This document shows, in pieces, positions 1 to 8,198 of a stretch of 64,000 nt of DNA (its first letter is position 1; each line of letters opens with the position of its first letter). The notes below the pieces were generated by a model, which worked only from the letters and a program-made list of their open reading frames with translations, searched no databases and was not told the DNA's origin. Made by a program: the position numbers and the translations under genes. The stretch is from Roseomonas aeriglobus (lineage in GTDB: Bacteria; Pseudomonadota; Alphaproteobacteria; Sphingomonadales; Sphingomonadaceae), in the NCBI GenBank assembly GCA_016937575.1, contig JAFHKN010000002.1:3097001-3161000 (forward strand). Direction: 5' to 3'.

Positions 1-362
1 CGGTGACCAACGGTGTGCGCGAGATTCGAAACGACATCGAGCTTGGCGGGGCTCAGCTGCGAGCGGGCGAAATGATCGTTGCCCCGATGACGCTAGCCGG
101 GCTCGACGATAGGCGTAACCCGGATCCGGAAAGTTTCGACATCGATCGCCAGCGTCGCCAACACATCAGCTTCTCGACCGGTCCGCATCTTTGTCTCGGT
201 CACTATCTCGCCAAGGCGGAGATGCGCATCTTCATCGGTGAGTTTCTGCGCCGCATCCCGCGCTTCGAACTTGCGGACGGCTTCGTGCCAAAGTTTCGTG
301 CCGGCATCGTGATGGCGCTCGAAACGCTACCGATCACGTGGCGGGCAGCGCCTGAGACCTGA
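1..362 (+). CDS. Cytochrome P450, C-terminal part (5' end outside window)
   Basis: C-terminal 120 or so residues of a soluble bacterial cytochrome P450; the frame is open from the window edge, so the true start lies upstream. The heme-binding loop FSTGPHLCLGHYLAKAE is visible and fits F-x2-G-x3-C-x-G, with the Cys as axial thiolate ligand. Upstream of it, the segment ending RNPDPESFDIDR is the usual meander before the Cys loop. P450s of this type hydroxylate hydrophobic substrates and need a ferredoxin and reductase. An adrenodoxin-type ferredoxin lies at 21975-22292; no ferredoxin reductase is seen in the window. The next gene starts about 80 bases downstream, behind a palindromic site, so the P450 is probably in a separate transcription unit. 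Confidence 0.93.
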   Translation, partial: VTNGVREIRNDIELGGAQLRAGEMIVAPMTLAGLDDRRNPDPESFDIDRQRRQHISFSTGPHLCLGHYLAKAEMRIFIGEFLRRIPRFELADGFVPKFRAGIVMALETLPITWRAAPET

Positions 363-390
363 TCATCACCTGCATCACGCGGAGCCGCGA

Positions 391-418
391 CTTCGCTATT
401 CAGAATGATATTCTTTTA
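391..418. promoter_or_regulatory. Operator-like palindrome A upstream of first aldehyde dehydrogenase
   Basis: AGAAT-GAT-ATTCT (402-414) is a perfect inverted repeat. A degenerate third arm CTTC lies at 391-394, at the spacing seen in the sister sites near 6490, 10903 and 20423. It is 31 bases before the ATG at 445. Regulator unknown; the site is called because the pattern recurs at all five start regions of the catabolic island. Confidence 0.6.
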
Positions 419-444
419 GCGGAATATCCGTTTTGGGGTTTCCA

Positions 445-1905
445 ATGTTTTTTGACCCGGCAGCAGTGAATGTAATTGGCGAGCAGATCATTGGCGGCCG
501 CGTGCCGGGCGAGCGCTCAGCGGAGGTCGTCAGTCCATCGGATCACGAAACGATGCGTTCCATGACCTGGGCGTCCGACGCGCAGGTCGACCTGGCCGTG
601 ACGACTGCGCGCGCCGCTTGGTCCGAAAGCGGCTGGGGGCGGGCGGGACCACGCGAACGTGCCGCCGTGCTCACGCGCTTCGCCGATTTGGTCGATGCAA
701 ATGCCGAAGAGCTCTGCCGTTTGGAATCGCTAGTTTCCGCCCGCATCTATTCGGAGGCGATGGCTCGCGACGTGAAGGTGGTCTCGGGCGTGCTGCGGTA
801 CTTCGCCGAATACGCTGACAAAGTGGACGGCAGCGTCACGCCGACACCGCGCAATTCGCTTTCTCTGACGGTTCACGAGCCGCACGGCGTGGTCGCGGCG
901 ATTTCGCCGTGGAATTTTCCGATGATCTTAGCCGCGTGGAAGTTCGCGCCGGCGCTCGCTGCCGGCAACGCGGTCGTCCTGAAGCCATCCGAGATGACTC
1001 CGTTCAGTGCGGCGCGGATTGCCGAGCTCGCAGTCGAGGCAGGGTTGCCTCTGGGCCTGTTCAACGTCGTACAGGGGGACGCGTCGGTGGGGGCGGCGCT
1101 CGTTAGCCATCCCGGCGTCGATTACGTAACTTTCACTGGATCAAGCGCGACAGGCGCGCGCATCATGGCAGATGCGGCGATGACGGGACTGAAGCCGGTC
1201 AGCCTGGAGCTCGGCGGCAAGGGGCCGCAGCTCGTGTTCGATGATGCCGGCGAGATCGATCGGCTAGCGAGGATGATCGCGCGCGGGATCACCTACAATT
1301 CTGGTCAGGTTTGCTTCGCGGGATCGCGGCTGATCGTGCAGCGCGGGATCGCCGACGAATTGCTTGACGCGGTCGCAAGGGTGATGCGCGACTTTCGCGT
1401 CGGGGCGACGTGGGATGAGGCGACGACGATGCCGCCGATCATCAACGCGAAGCAGGCGAAGCGGATCGACGACATCGTCCGCGCCGGGATCGCCGACGGA
1501 GCGACCGCGCTGTGCGGGGCGGCGCCGGTCGAGCATCCCGATGGCGCGTTCTATGCCCCTACCATCCTGCGCGGCCTGCCGAGCGACAGCCGCGCGCTGC
1601 GGGAAGAGATATTCGGGCCCGTCCTAGCGGTGCAGGAATTCGACGATCCCGACGAAGGCGTCGCGCTCGCCAACCACGCCGACTACGGTCTGACGGCGTC
1701 GGTGCACACCCGAGACATCAATCGCGCGTTCGAAGCCGCGCGCGCGATCGAGAGCGGAACCGTGTGGATCAACGACTGGGGGCGCCGCACTGACTTCACC
1801 GCACCGTTCGGCGGCTACAAGCGCTCGGGCCTGGGCAAGGACATGGGGCGCGCAGGCTTCGAGAAATATTTGAAGACCAAAGCGATCTGGGTCGAATTCG
1901 CATGA
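445..1905 (+). CDS. NAD(P)-dependent aldehyde dehydrogenase
   Basis: 486-residue ALDH superfamily enzyme oxidising an aldehyde to an acid. The general-base motif ELGGKG starts at Glu255 and the catalytic Cys290 lies in NSGQVCFAG. PWNFP and KPSE (cofactor site) and the FTGSSATG glycine stretch are present, and length is normal. ATG 445 is chosen over an in-frame TTG at 433 because GGGG at 435-438 can serve as a ribosome-binding site for 445. It is first in a run of tautomerase, MFS transporter, CoA transferase A/B and a second aldehyde dehydrogenase, preceded by operator-like site A. It probably acts on an intermediate of the island's substrate; specificity cannot be read from sequence. Confidence 0.92.
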   Translation: MFFDPAAVNVIGEQIIGGRVPGERSAEVVSPSDHETMRSMTWASDAQVDLAVTTARAAWSESGWGRAGPRERAAVLTRFADLVDANAEELCRLESLVSARIYSEAMARDVKVVSGVLRYFAEYADKVDGSVTPTPRNSLSLTVHEPHGVVAAISPWNFPMILAAWKFAPALAAGNAVVLKPSEMTPFSAARIAELAVEAGLPLGLFNVVQGDASVGAALVSHPGVDYVTFTGSSATGARIMADAAMTGLKPVSLELGGKGPQLVFDDAGEIDRLARMIARGITYNSGQVCFAGSRLIVQRGIADELLDAVARVMRDFRVGATWDEATTMPPIINAKQAKRIDDIVRAGIADGATALCGAAPVEHPDGAFYAPTILRGLPSDSRALREEIFGPVLAVQEFDDPDEGVALANHADYGLTASVHTRDINRAFEAARAIESGTVWINDWGRRTDFTAPFGGYKRSGLGKDMGRAGFEKYLKTKAIWVEFA

Positions 1906-1930
1906 TCGCGCGCTCTTTAGGAGATTTGCG

Positions 1931-2122
1931 ATGCCGTTAGCCCAGATAACGCTGGTCGAAGGTGCGTCCGAAAGTCAGAAGCGCGCGCTGATCGCGAAGA
2001 TCACCGACGCGATCGCCGAGAGCCTCGACCAGCCGCCGCAGGCGGTGCGGGTTCTGCTGAACGAAATCCCGGCGGCGCACTGGGGCGTGGCGGGCGTATC
2101 GATGAAAGACCGCGCAACGTGA
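1931..2122 (+). CDS. 4-oxalocrotonate tautomerase family protein
   Basis: 63-residue protein with the 4-OT hallmark: Pro directly after the initiator Met (MPLAQITLVEG), which becomes the N-terminal catalytic base after Met removal. The rest fits the beta-alpha-beta fold of small tautomerases (QKRALIAKITDAI, then VRVLLNEIP). Family members ketonise 2-hydroxymuconate-type dienols or act on related enol substrates, usually as hexamers. AGGAG at 1919-1923 sets the start. The stop overlaps the GTG of the MFS gene (GTGA at 2119-2122), so the two are translationally coupled. Its presence suggests that an enol or dienol intermediate is formed in this pathway; that is inference. Confidence 0.85.
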   Translation: MPLAQITLVEGASESQKRALIAKITDAIAESLDQPPQAVRVLLNEIPAAHWGVAGVSMKDRAT

Positions 2123-3672
2123 GGTTCGGCGAGGTCATCAACGATCCCCCGAGCCCGGCCTACCGCAGCTATGTGCTCGGCGTGTTCGCCGTCGTCTATG
2201 CGCTCAACTTCATCGACCGCCAGATCGTCAGCGTCTTGGCACTCGACCTGAAGCGCGATCTCGGTCTCAGCGACGCCGATCTGGGATTTCTGTACGGAAC
2301 CGCCTTCGGCGTTTTCTACGCGCTGTTCGGTATTCCTATGGGGCGGCTGGCGGACAGCTGGAACCGCGTGCGGCTGACCACACTCGGTCTCGCCTTGTGG
2401 TCGGCGATGACGATGGTGTCGGGCTTCGCGCGTAACGGGATACAGTTGACTGCGGCACGGATCGGCGTCGGAATTGGCGAGGCGACAGCCAGTCCCTGCG
2501 CCTATTCGATCCTGTCCGACTATTTTCCCCGTGAAAAGCGCGCGACCGCTCTCGCGACCTACTCGGCGGGCATGTATGTCGGCGCCGGGCTGTCGCTGTT
2601 CATCGGCGCCGAAGTGCTAAAGCGCTGGAACGCGGCCTTTCCCGATGGTTGGCACGGGATCGTTGGTTGGCAGGCGACCTTCATGATCGTTGGCGTGCCG
2701 GGGCTGCTGCTTGCGGTGTTGGTTGCGACGCTGAAGGAACCGGTGCGCGGCCTGTCCGACGATCTCGTCGCGCCGCCGTCGCCGCATCCTTTCCGGGCGT
2801 TCGGCGAGGAACTGGTGACGATGCTGCCGCCGCTCACGCTGATCGGCGCGGCGCGGCGGGGGGCGGGTGCCCTGGTCGCCAACATTGCCGGCGGCGCCGC
2901 GATTGCCGTAATCGCGTGGGCGCTGATCGCTTGGACAGGCAATATTCTGCAGTGGGTCGCCGTCGCTACCGGCGTCTATGCGGTGTTCAGTTGGGTATCC
3001 GCACTCAGGACGCGCGACTATCCGGCATTCGCGCTAATCTGGAAAACGCCCTCCTTCTTGCTGCTCGCTATCGGGCATGGACTGACGTCGTTCGTGAATT
3101 ATGCGGTGATTTTCTGGTCGCTGCCTTATGCCGAAGGCGTGCTGGGTGCAGAGAAGTCGACTGCCGGTCTCATCATCGGCGGTGCGGGCGCCGCGGGAGG
3201 GTTCTTGGGGTTGATGGCCGGCGGGCGAATGGCGGACCATCTGCGCAAGACTAACCCGGCGGGGCGTGTGCTGGTCGTCATCGCCGGTGCTACGATCCCC
3301 TTCGTGCCGCTGACGATCAGCTTCACCACCGACAGCCTAATGCTGTTCTATGTGCTTCATTTACCGATGGTCGGGCTTGCAAGCATCGGCCTGGGGGCGT
3401 CGGGTGCGACGACGCAGGATCTGGTGTTGCCGCGTATGCGCGGGCTTGCGACTGCGACCTTCTTTCTGTCGATCACGATGATCGGGCTGGCGCTGGGCCC
3501 GTACAGTGTCGGCCGCATCTCGGCACTGACCGGCAGCCTGTCGACGGGTGTGCTGTCGTTGATGGCGGTGTTGCCGGTTTCGACGACCTGCTTGATTCTG
3601 CTCTATTTCAACCTCCCGCGCGCCGAGGCCAGCGTCGTCGAGCGCGCGCGCCGGGCGGGGGAGGCGATATGA
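2119..3672 (+). CDS. MFS transporter, Spinster-like
   Basis: 517-residue inner-membrane permease with about 12 hydrophobic helices. The N-terminal pattern NFIDRQIVSVLALDLKRDLG, followed by a GRLAD loop between helices 2 and 3, is typical of the Spinster-like MFS group that is frequent in sphingomonad aromatic and terpenoid clusters. A long hydrophilic loop (roughly residues 205-250) separates the two halves. GTG start overlaps the tautomerase stop, and the stop overlaps the CoA-transferase ATG (ATGA at 3669-3672). It likely moves the growth substrate or an acidic intermediate across the inner membrane after TonB-dependent uptake; the substrate is not readable from sequence. Confidence 0.9.
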   Translation: MRFGEVINDPPSPAYRSYVLGVFAVVYALNFIDRQIVSVLALDLKRDLGLSDADLGFLYGTAFGVFYALFGIPMGRLADSWNRVRLTTLGLALWSAMTMVSGFARNGIQLTAARIGVGIGEATASPCAYSILSDYFPREKRATALATYSAGMYVGAGLSLFIGAEVLKRWNAAFPDGWHGIVGWQATFMIVGVPGLLLAVLVATLKEPVRGLSDDLVAPPSPHPFRAFGEELVTMLPPLTLIGAARRGAGALVANIAGGAAIAVIAWALIAWTGNILQWVAVATGVYAVFSWVSALRTRDYPAFALIWKTPSFLLLAIGHGLTSFVNYAVIFWSLPYAEGVLGAEKSTAGLIIGGAGAAGGFLGLMAGGRMADHLRKTNPAGRVLVVIAGATIPFVPLTISFTTDSLMLFYVLHLPMVGLASIGLGASGATTQDLVLPRMRGLATATFFLSITMIGLALGPYSVGRISALTGSLSTGVLSLMAVLPVSTTCLILLYFNLPRAEASVVERARRAGEAI

Positions 3673-4382
3673 GGTCCAAGATCCGCTCCAGTCCGACTGC
3701 CGCGCTCGACGGCATTTTGCGCGACGGCATGACGATCATGTCGGGCGGCTTTGGACTGTCCGGCAACCCCGAAAGCCTGATCGATATCGTGCGCATGTCG
3801 GGCGTGCGCGACTTAACCGTCATATCGAACAACGCCGGCGCCGACGGGTTTGGATTGTGGCACTGGTTGAACGGCGGTCAGGTGCGCAAAATGATCTCGT
3901 CCTATGTTGGAGAGAACAAGCTTTTCGAGCGCCTGTACCTGTCTGGCGAACTGGAGCTTGAACTCAACCCGCAAGGTACGCTTGCCGAACGCATCCGCGC
4001 AGGCGGGAGCGGAATACCGGCCTTTTATACAAGGACCGGCGTCGGCACCGTCGTTGCGGAAGGGAAACCGGTCGAGGAATTCGATGGCGAGCTGTACGTT
4101 CGTGAACGTTGGCTGCGCGCCGACCTGGCGATCGTGAAGGCGTGGAGGGCCGATCCGGCGGGCAACCTGATTTTCAGGAAGACCGCGCGCAACTTCAACC
4201 CGATGATGGCAACCGCGGCGACGATCACCGTTGCGGAGGTGGAGGAGATCGTCGAGCCCGGCGCACTCGCGGCCGATTTCGTCCACACGCCTGGTATCTA
4301 CGTTGATCATATCGTTCTCGCGACGATCAACGAGAAGCGGATCGAGCGCCTGACCGAGCGCGATCCGGAGGTGAATAAATGA
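3669..4382 (+). CDS. 3-oxoacid CoA-transferase family, subunit A
   Basis: 237-residue alpha subunit of a class I CoA transferase, which moves CoA from a donor such as succinyl-CoA to an acid. The N-terminal [10 protein letters not shown] loop and the later TRTGVGT segment are family landmarks, and length fits SCOT/PcaI-type A subunits. It begins in an ATGA overlap with the MFS gene and ends in an ATGA overlap with subunit B, the expected stoichiometric pairing. In this context it probably activates an acid produced by one of the flanking aldehyde dehydrogenases. Whether the acid is a 3-oxoacid cannot be decided from sequence. Confidence 0.92.
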   Translation: MRSKIRSSPTAALDGILRDGMTIMSGGFGLSGNPESLIDIVRMSGVRDLTVISNNAGADGFGLWHWLNGGQVRKMISSYVGENKLFERLYLSGELELELNPQGTLAERIRAGGSGIPAFYTRTGVGTVVAEGKPVEEFDGELYVRERWLRADLAIVKAWRADPAGNLIFRKTARNFNPMMATAATITVAEVEEIVEPGALAADFVHTPGIYVDHIVLATINEKRIERLTERDPEVNK

Positions 4383-5026
4383 GCTGGACCCGTGACCAGA
4401 TGGCGGCGCGCGCGGCGCGCGAGTTGACCGACGGCGCCTATGTGAACCTCGGTATCGGCATCCCGACGCTCGTCGCCAACCATGTGCCGGCCGGCTTCGA
4501 TGTCACCTTCCATTCCGAAAACGGCATGCTCGGCATCGGGCCGTTTCCGCTGAAGGGTGAGGCCGATCCCGATCTCATCAACGCTGGCAAGCAGACCGTC
4601 ACCGAACTCCCGACGACCAGCTTCTTCTCGTCTGCGGACAGCTTCGCAATGGTGCGCGGCGGGCACATCGACCTGACGGTTTTGGGCGCGATGCAGGTCG
4701 CGCAGAACGGCGACATCGCCAACTGGACGATCCCCGGCAAAATGCTGAAGGGGATGGGCGGCGCGATGGATCTGGTCGCGGGTGTGAAGCGCATCGTCGT
4801 CGTGATGGAGCACGTGTCGAAGGATGGCTCGCCCAAACTATTAAGACGCTGCACGCTGCCATTGACGGGAGCGGGGGTGGTCGACCTCGTGATTACAGAC
4901 CTCGCCGTCTTCGCGTGCGATGCGCAGGCCGCTCGCCTCACGCTGATCGAACTGGCGCCCGAGGTCGCGATCGACGCGGTCACCGCCGCGACCGAAGCGG
5001 AATTTACGGTCGCCCTGACGGCTTGA
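4379..5026 (+). CDS. 3-oxoacid CoA-transferase family, subunit B
   Basis: 215-residue beta subunit. The catalytic glutamate that forms the glutamyl-CoA thioester is in [12 protein letters not shown] (about residues 41-52), and GIGIPTLV precedes it as in SCOT-B. Later landmarks [10 protein letters not shown] and VMEHVSKDG also match the family. It is translationally coupled to subunit A by an ATGA overlap and followed 22 bases later by an aldehyde dehydrogenase. With subunit A it forms the active transferase in the cytoplasm. Confidence 0.93.
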   Translation: MSWTRDQMAARAARELTDGAYVNLGIGIPTLVANHVPAGFDVTFHSENGMLGIGPFPLKGEADPDLINAGKQTVTELPTTSFFSSADSFAMVRGGHIDLTVLGAMQVAQNGDIANWTIPGKMLKGMGGAMDLVAGVKRIVVVMEHVSKDGSPKLLRRCTLPLTGAGVVDLVITDLAVFACDAQAARLTLIELAPEVAIDAVTAATEAEFTVALTA

Positions 5027-5048
5027 CCAGACATATCCGGAGACGAAC

Positions 5049-6485
5049 ATGACCCAGTACGACGCCTCCCTAGGGCTTTATATAGCAGGCGAATGGCGCC
5101 GCGGTGGCGGGCGCGACACCCACGTCCTGCTCGATCCGTCGAGCGGCAAGCCGCACGCGGAACTGCCACTCGCCACAGCGCAGGATCTCGACGACGCGCT
5201 CGACGCCGCCGAGCGCGGTTTCCGAGCGTGGCGTGTCACGCCCCCCGAACAGCGCGCTGCGGTCCTTATGAAGGCCGCGACGCTGCTGCGAGAGCGCGCC
5301 GACCGCATCGCCACCATCGCGACGCTCGAACAGGGTAAGCCCAAGGCGGAGGCGCTAGGCGAGATCGGCCTAGCCGCAACGCTGTGGGAATTTCATGCAG
5401 GCGAGGCGCAGCGCATCTATGGCCGCGTTCTCCAGCGTCCGCTCGGCACTCGGTCGATGGTACTGCAGCAGCCGGTGGGACCGGTGGCGGCGTTCTGCGC
5501 ATGGAATTTTCCAGCGCTCAATCCGATCCGTAAGCTTGGACCGGCGATTGCCAGCGGTTGCTCGATCATCCTGAAGCCCAGCGAGGAAACCGCCGGCTCC
5601 GCGATCGAGGTATTTCGCTGCCTTCAGGACGCAGGGCTCCCCGGCGACGTCGCGCAGTGCGTGTTCGGCGTGCCGGATATGGTATCCCGCCATCTTCTGG
5701 CGTCGCCGGTCACCCGCAAGCTGAGCTTCACCGGATCGGTGCCGGTCGGCAAGCAGCTCATGCGCCTCGCCGCCGACACGATGATGCGGACGACGATGGA
5801 ACTGGGCGGGCACGGCCCCGTGCTGGTGTTCGACGACTGTGATCTCGACAAGACGCTCGATCTGCTGGTCGCGAACAAGTTTCGCAATGCGGGCCAGGTC
5901 TGTATCGCGCCCACTCGCTTCTACGTGCAGGACGGTATTTACGACCGGTTCGCGGCCGGCTTCGCCGAACGCGCTCGCGCGCTGAAGATCGGGCACGGTC
6001 TGGAAAGCGGTACTCAGATGGGACCGATGGCCAATCCGCGCCGCCCGGAGGCGATCGCTGCCATGGTCGATGACGCCCGCGCCGCGGGAGCCCGCGTGTT
6101 GGCCGGCGGCGATGTGCAAGGCGCGGACGGCGGGTTCTTCTTTACGCCGACCGTGCTGGCCGATGTGCCGACGATCGCGCGCGCGATGAACGAAGAGCCG
6201 TTCGGGCCGCTGGCGCTGCTGACGCCGTTCGCAACGATCGAGGAGGCGATCGAGAATGCGAATCGGCTGCCGTTCGGTCTCGCCGCCTACTGCTTTACGG
6301 AGAACGCCCGTCGACAGAACGTCCTGATGGAATCGATCGAGGCTGGCATGATCGGCATCAACAACGTCCGCCTGAGCTGGGCCGACTCTCCCTTCGGAGG
6401 AATGAAGGACAGCGGTTACGGGTCAGAAGACGGCCCAGAAGGTATCGCCGCGCATCTAGTAACGAAAACGGTTCACTCGATGTAG
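5049..6485 (+). CDS. Aldehyde dehydrogenase, succinate-semialdehyde dehydrogenase-like
   Basis: 478-residue ALDH. General base Glu251 in ELGGHGP and catalytic Cys285 in NAGQVCIAPTR are present, with the AWNFP and LKPSEE cofactor segments. The sequence resembles the NAD-dependent succinate-semialdehyde dehydrogenase clade, but that clade is broad and the substrate may be another omega-oxo acid. A GGAG ribosome-binding site lies about 7 bases before ATG 5049. It closes the first transcription unit: a 102-base gap with operator-like site B follows. It and the ALDH at 445 could act on different aldehydes of the same pathway. Confidence 0.9.
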   Translation: MTQYDASLGLYIAGEWRRGGGRDTHVLLDPSSGKPHAELPLATAQDLDDALDAAERGFRAWRVTPPEQRAAVLMKAATLLRERADRIATIATLEQGKPKAEALGEIGLAATLWEFHAGEAQRIYGRVLQRPLGTRSMVLQQPVGPVAAFCAWNFPALNPIRKLGPAIASGCSIILKPSEETAGSAIEVFRCLQDAGLPGDVAQCVFGVPDMVSRHLLASPVTRKLSFTGSVPVGKQLMRLAADTMMRTTMELGGHGPVLVFDDCDLDKTLDLLVANKFRNAGQVCIAPTRFYVQDGIYDRFAAGFAERARALKIGHGLESGTQMGPMANPRRPEAIAAMVDDARAAGARVLAGGDVQGADGGFFFTPTVLADVPTIARAMNEEPFGPLALLTPFATIEEAIENANRLPFGLAAYCFTENARRQNVLMESIEAGMIGINNVRLSWADSPFGGMKDSGYGSEDGPEGIAAHLVTKTVHSM

Positions 6486-6489
6486 AGAA

Positions 6490-6525
6490 ATTCTGAATGG
6501 AGAATATTATTCTCATTTCTTGACA
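6490..6525. promoter_or_regulatory. Operator-like palindrome B and -35-like TTGACA before the DUF35 gene
   Basis: GAGAAT-ATT-ATTCTC (6500-6514) is a perfect inverted repeat and a third arm ATTCT lies at 6490-6494, giving ATTC-N7-AGAAT-N3-ATTC. TTGACA follows at 6520-6525, as it does near site D (TTGACA 10934-10939), so the element sits just upstream of a candidate promoter. No convincing -10 box was found. Confidence 0.65.
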
Positions 6526-6587
6526 CGGCCGCTGGGACGCGGGATGACGGAGCCAGTGTCGCGTTTAGAAGCGGTTGGAGAGGTCCT

Positions 6588-7022
6588 GTGAGCGCAGTCC
6601 AGCGGATACGCGGCGGCATCGGTGCCGATGAGGAATATTGGCTGGCAATAGAGCGCGGCGAATTCCGCATCTCGCGGTGTCGCCATTGCAAGAGCTGGAT
6701 GTGGCCGGCAAATTTCCGATGCGGCAAATGCGGATCGTGGGACATCGACTGGGAGCCGGTCGAGCCGATCGGTACCATCTACACCTGGACGCGCAATCAT
6801 GCCGTGTCCGAGGCGCTCGCCGAGCGGCAGGCGGACCTTCCGTACGTTACGCTGCTAGTCGAATTGCCGCAGGCGGGCGGTGCACGAGTGGCTGGGGTGC
6901 TGGAGGGCGACGAGACTGCGTTGAAGATCGGCGCCCAGGTGCGAGGCCGAATACTGCCGCCGAGCGACAAGGCGAAAGGCTATGGCAGTGTCGTCTGGTC
7001 GATCGAAAGCGACGCGGCATGA
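6588..7022 (+). CDS. DUF35 OB-fold / zinc-ribbon protein, partner of thiolase-like protein
   Basis: 144-residue protein of the DUF35 (Zn-ribbon plus OB-fold) family. The rubredoxin-like ribbon has paired cysteines at residues 31/34 and 45/48 (CRHCKSW and CGKCGSWD), followed by the OB-fold containing TIYTWTRNH. DUF35 proteins bind the thiolase-like partner and acyl-CoA; in actinobacterial steroid side-chain degradation the DUF35 domain of ChsH2 activates the aldolase Ltp2. GTG start. The stop overlaps the ATG of the thiolase-like gene (ATGA at 7019-7022), supporting an obligate complex. It is the first gene after operator-like site B. Confidence 0.88.
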   Translation: MSAVQRIRGGIGADEEYWLAIERGEFRISRCRHCKSWMWPANFRCGKCGSWDIDWEPVEPIGTIYTWTRNHAVSEALAERQADLPYVTLLVELPQAGGARVAGVLEGDETALKIGAQVRGRILPPSDKAKGYGSVVWSIESDAA

Positions 7023-8185
7023 CTCGCTCGATGCGCGGCAGCGCGGCGATCGTCGGGATCGGACAGACGCCATATTACAAACGCGGCACCTCGCCGGACG
7101 CCGAGATGAAGCTTGCATTACGCGCGATCGTCTCGGCGTGCGACGATGCGGGGATCGACCCACGCGATGTCGACGGCTTCGTCTCCTACGGCTCGGAGCA
7201 TAACACCGGGCAGAAGCTGGTCCCGGGGCTCGGCACACGCGAGTTGCGCTTCGGGGCGCTCGCATGGACGCACGGCGGCGGCATCCCGGCGGCGGTCGGC
7301 ATTGCCGCGGCGGCGATCCACGCGGGTCAGGCCGACGTCGTCGCGGTCTATCGCGCAATGGCGGAGGGATCGAACCAGCGCCTACGCGTTGCGGTCACGC
7401 AAAACGACACCCCCGCGCAATTTCTCGTCAACGGTATCGACATGGTGATGCAGCGCTCGGCAATGCGCTCGCGGCGCATGATCGAGGTCGACGGCGTACC
7501 CGCTGAAACGCTCGAGACGATCGCGCGCGTCAGCTATTATCATGCGCAGAACAATTCCGGTGCTGTTGGCCACGGTCGGATGCTGACCCATGAGCAATAT
7601 GCCGGGTCTCGCTTCATTTCAGAGCCGTATCATCTGTTCGACTGTTCGCGGGAAAACGATGGCGCAGCGGCGCTGATCCTCGTCTCTGCCGATCGCGCGC
7701 GGGACCTGAAGCAGAAACCCGCCTACGTTTTGTCCGTGCCGATGGGGGCAGGTGCCGACGGCGGCTCGCGCGAGGACAATCACGAACCCTACACCTCGGT
7801 AGGCATGATCGGGCTGGCGAAGCGGATGTGGGCCGAGAGTGGTTACGGCCCAGCGGACGTCGACGTCGCACAGATCTACGAAAATTTCACCGGAATGGCG
7901 GTGCAGTCGATTATCGATCACGGGTTCTGCACGGCTCAGACGGCAGGCGACTTCGTTACTTTCGACAACCTGATCGCGCCGTCGGGCTCGCTGCCGATCA
8001 ACACCTCCGGCGGTAACATCGCTGACGGCTTCATCCACGGCATGGGCTCTATGGTGGAGGCGGTGCGCCAGATCCGCGGCACGTCGACCAATCAGGTGCC
8101 GGGCGCGAAGCTGTCGATGATGGCGGGCGGCCCAGGCGATTCGATGACGAGCACCGGGCTGTTCGGCGCTTTCGAGACATTGTGA
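7019..8185 (+). CDS. Thiolase-like protein (lipid-transfer/Ltp2-like), possible retro-aldolase
   Basis: 388-residue thiolase-fold protein of the SCP-x/lipid-transfer type. ATG 7019 is chosen because it overlaps the DUF35 stop and opens with a standard thiolase start (SAAIVGIGQTPYY); the longer frame upstream runs antiparallel to nothing and only covers DUF35 sequence. At the place of the thiolase nucleophile (usually C-x-S-G) the protein reads WTHGGGIPAA, with no Cys. The usual C-terminal GHP-x-G is replaced by ADGFIHGMGS. YENFTG is present in the position of the NEAF-type motif. This combination, next to DUF35, matches the Ltp2 retro-aldolases better than beta-ketothiolases. It would then cleave a beta-hydroxyacyl-CoA. 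The reaction is inferred, not shown. Confidence 0.85.
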   Translation: MTRSMRGSAAIVGIGQTPYYKRGTSPDAEMKLALRAIVSACDDAGIDPRDVDGFVSYGSEHNTGQKLVPGLGTRELRFGALAWTHGGGIPAAVGIAAAAIHAGQADVVAVYRAMAEGSNQRLRVAVTQNDTPAQFLVNGIDMVMQRSAMRSRRMIEVDGVPAETLETIARVSYYHAQNNSGAVGHGRMLTHEQYAGSRFISEPYHLFDCSRENDGAAALILVSADRARDLKQKPAYVLSVPMGAGADGGSREDNHEPYTSVGMIGLAKRMWAESGYGPADVDVAQIYENFTGMAVQSIIDHGFCTAQTAGDFVTFDNLIAPSGSLPINTSGGNIADGFIHGMGSMVEAVRQIRGTSTNQVPGAKLSMMAGGPGDSMTSTGLFGAFETL

Positions 8186-8198
8186 CGGAGCAGGCGTA

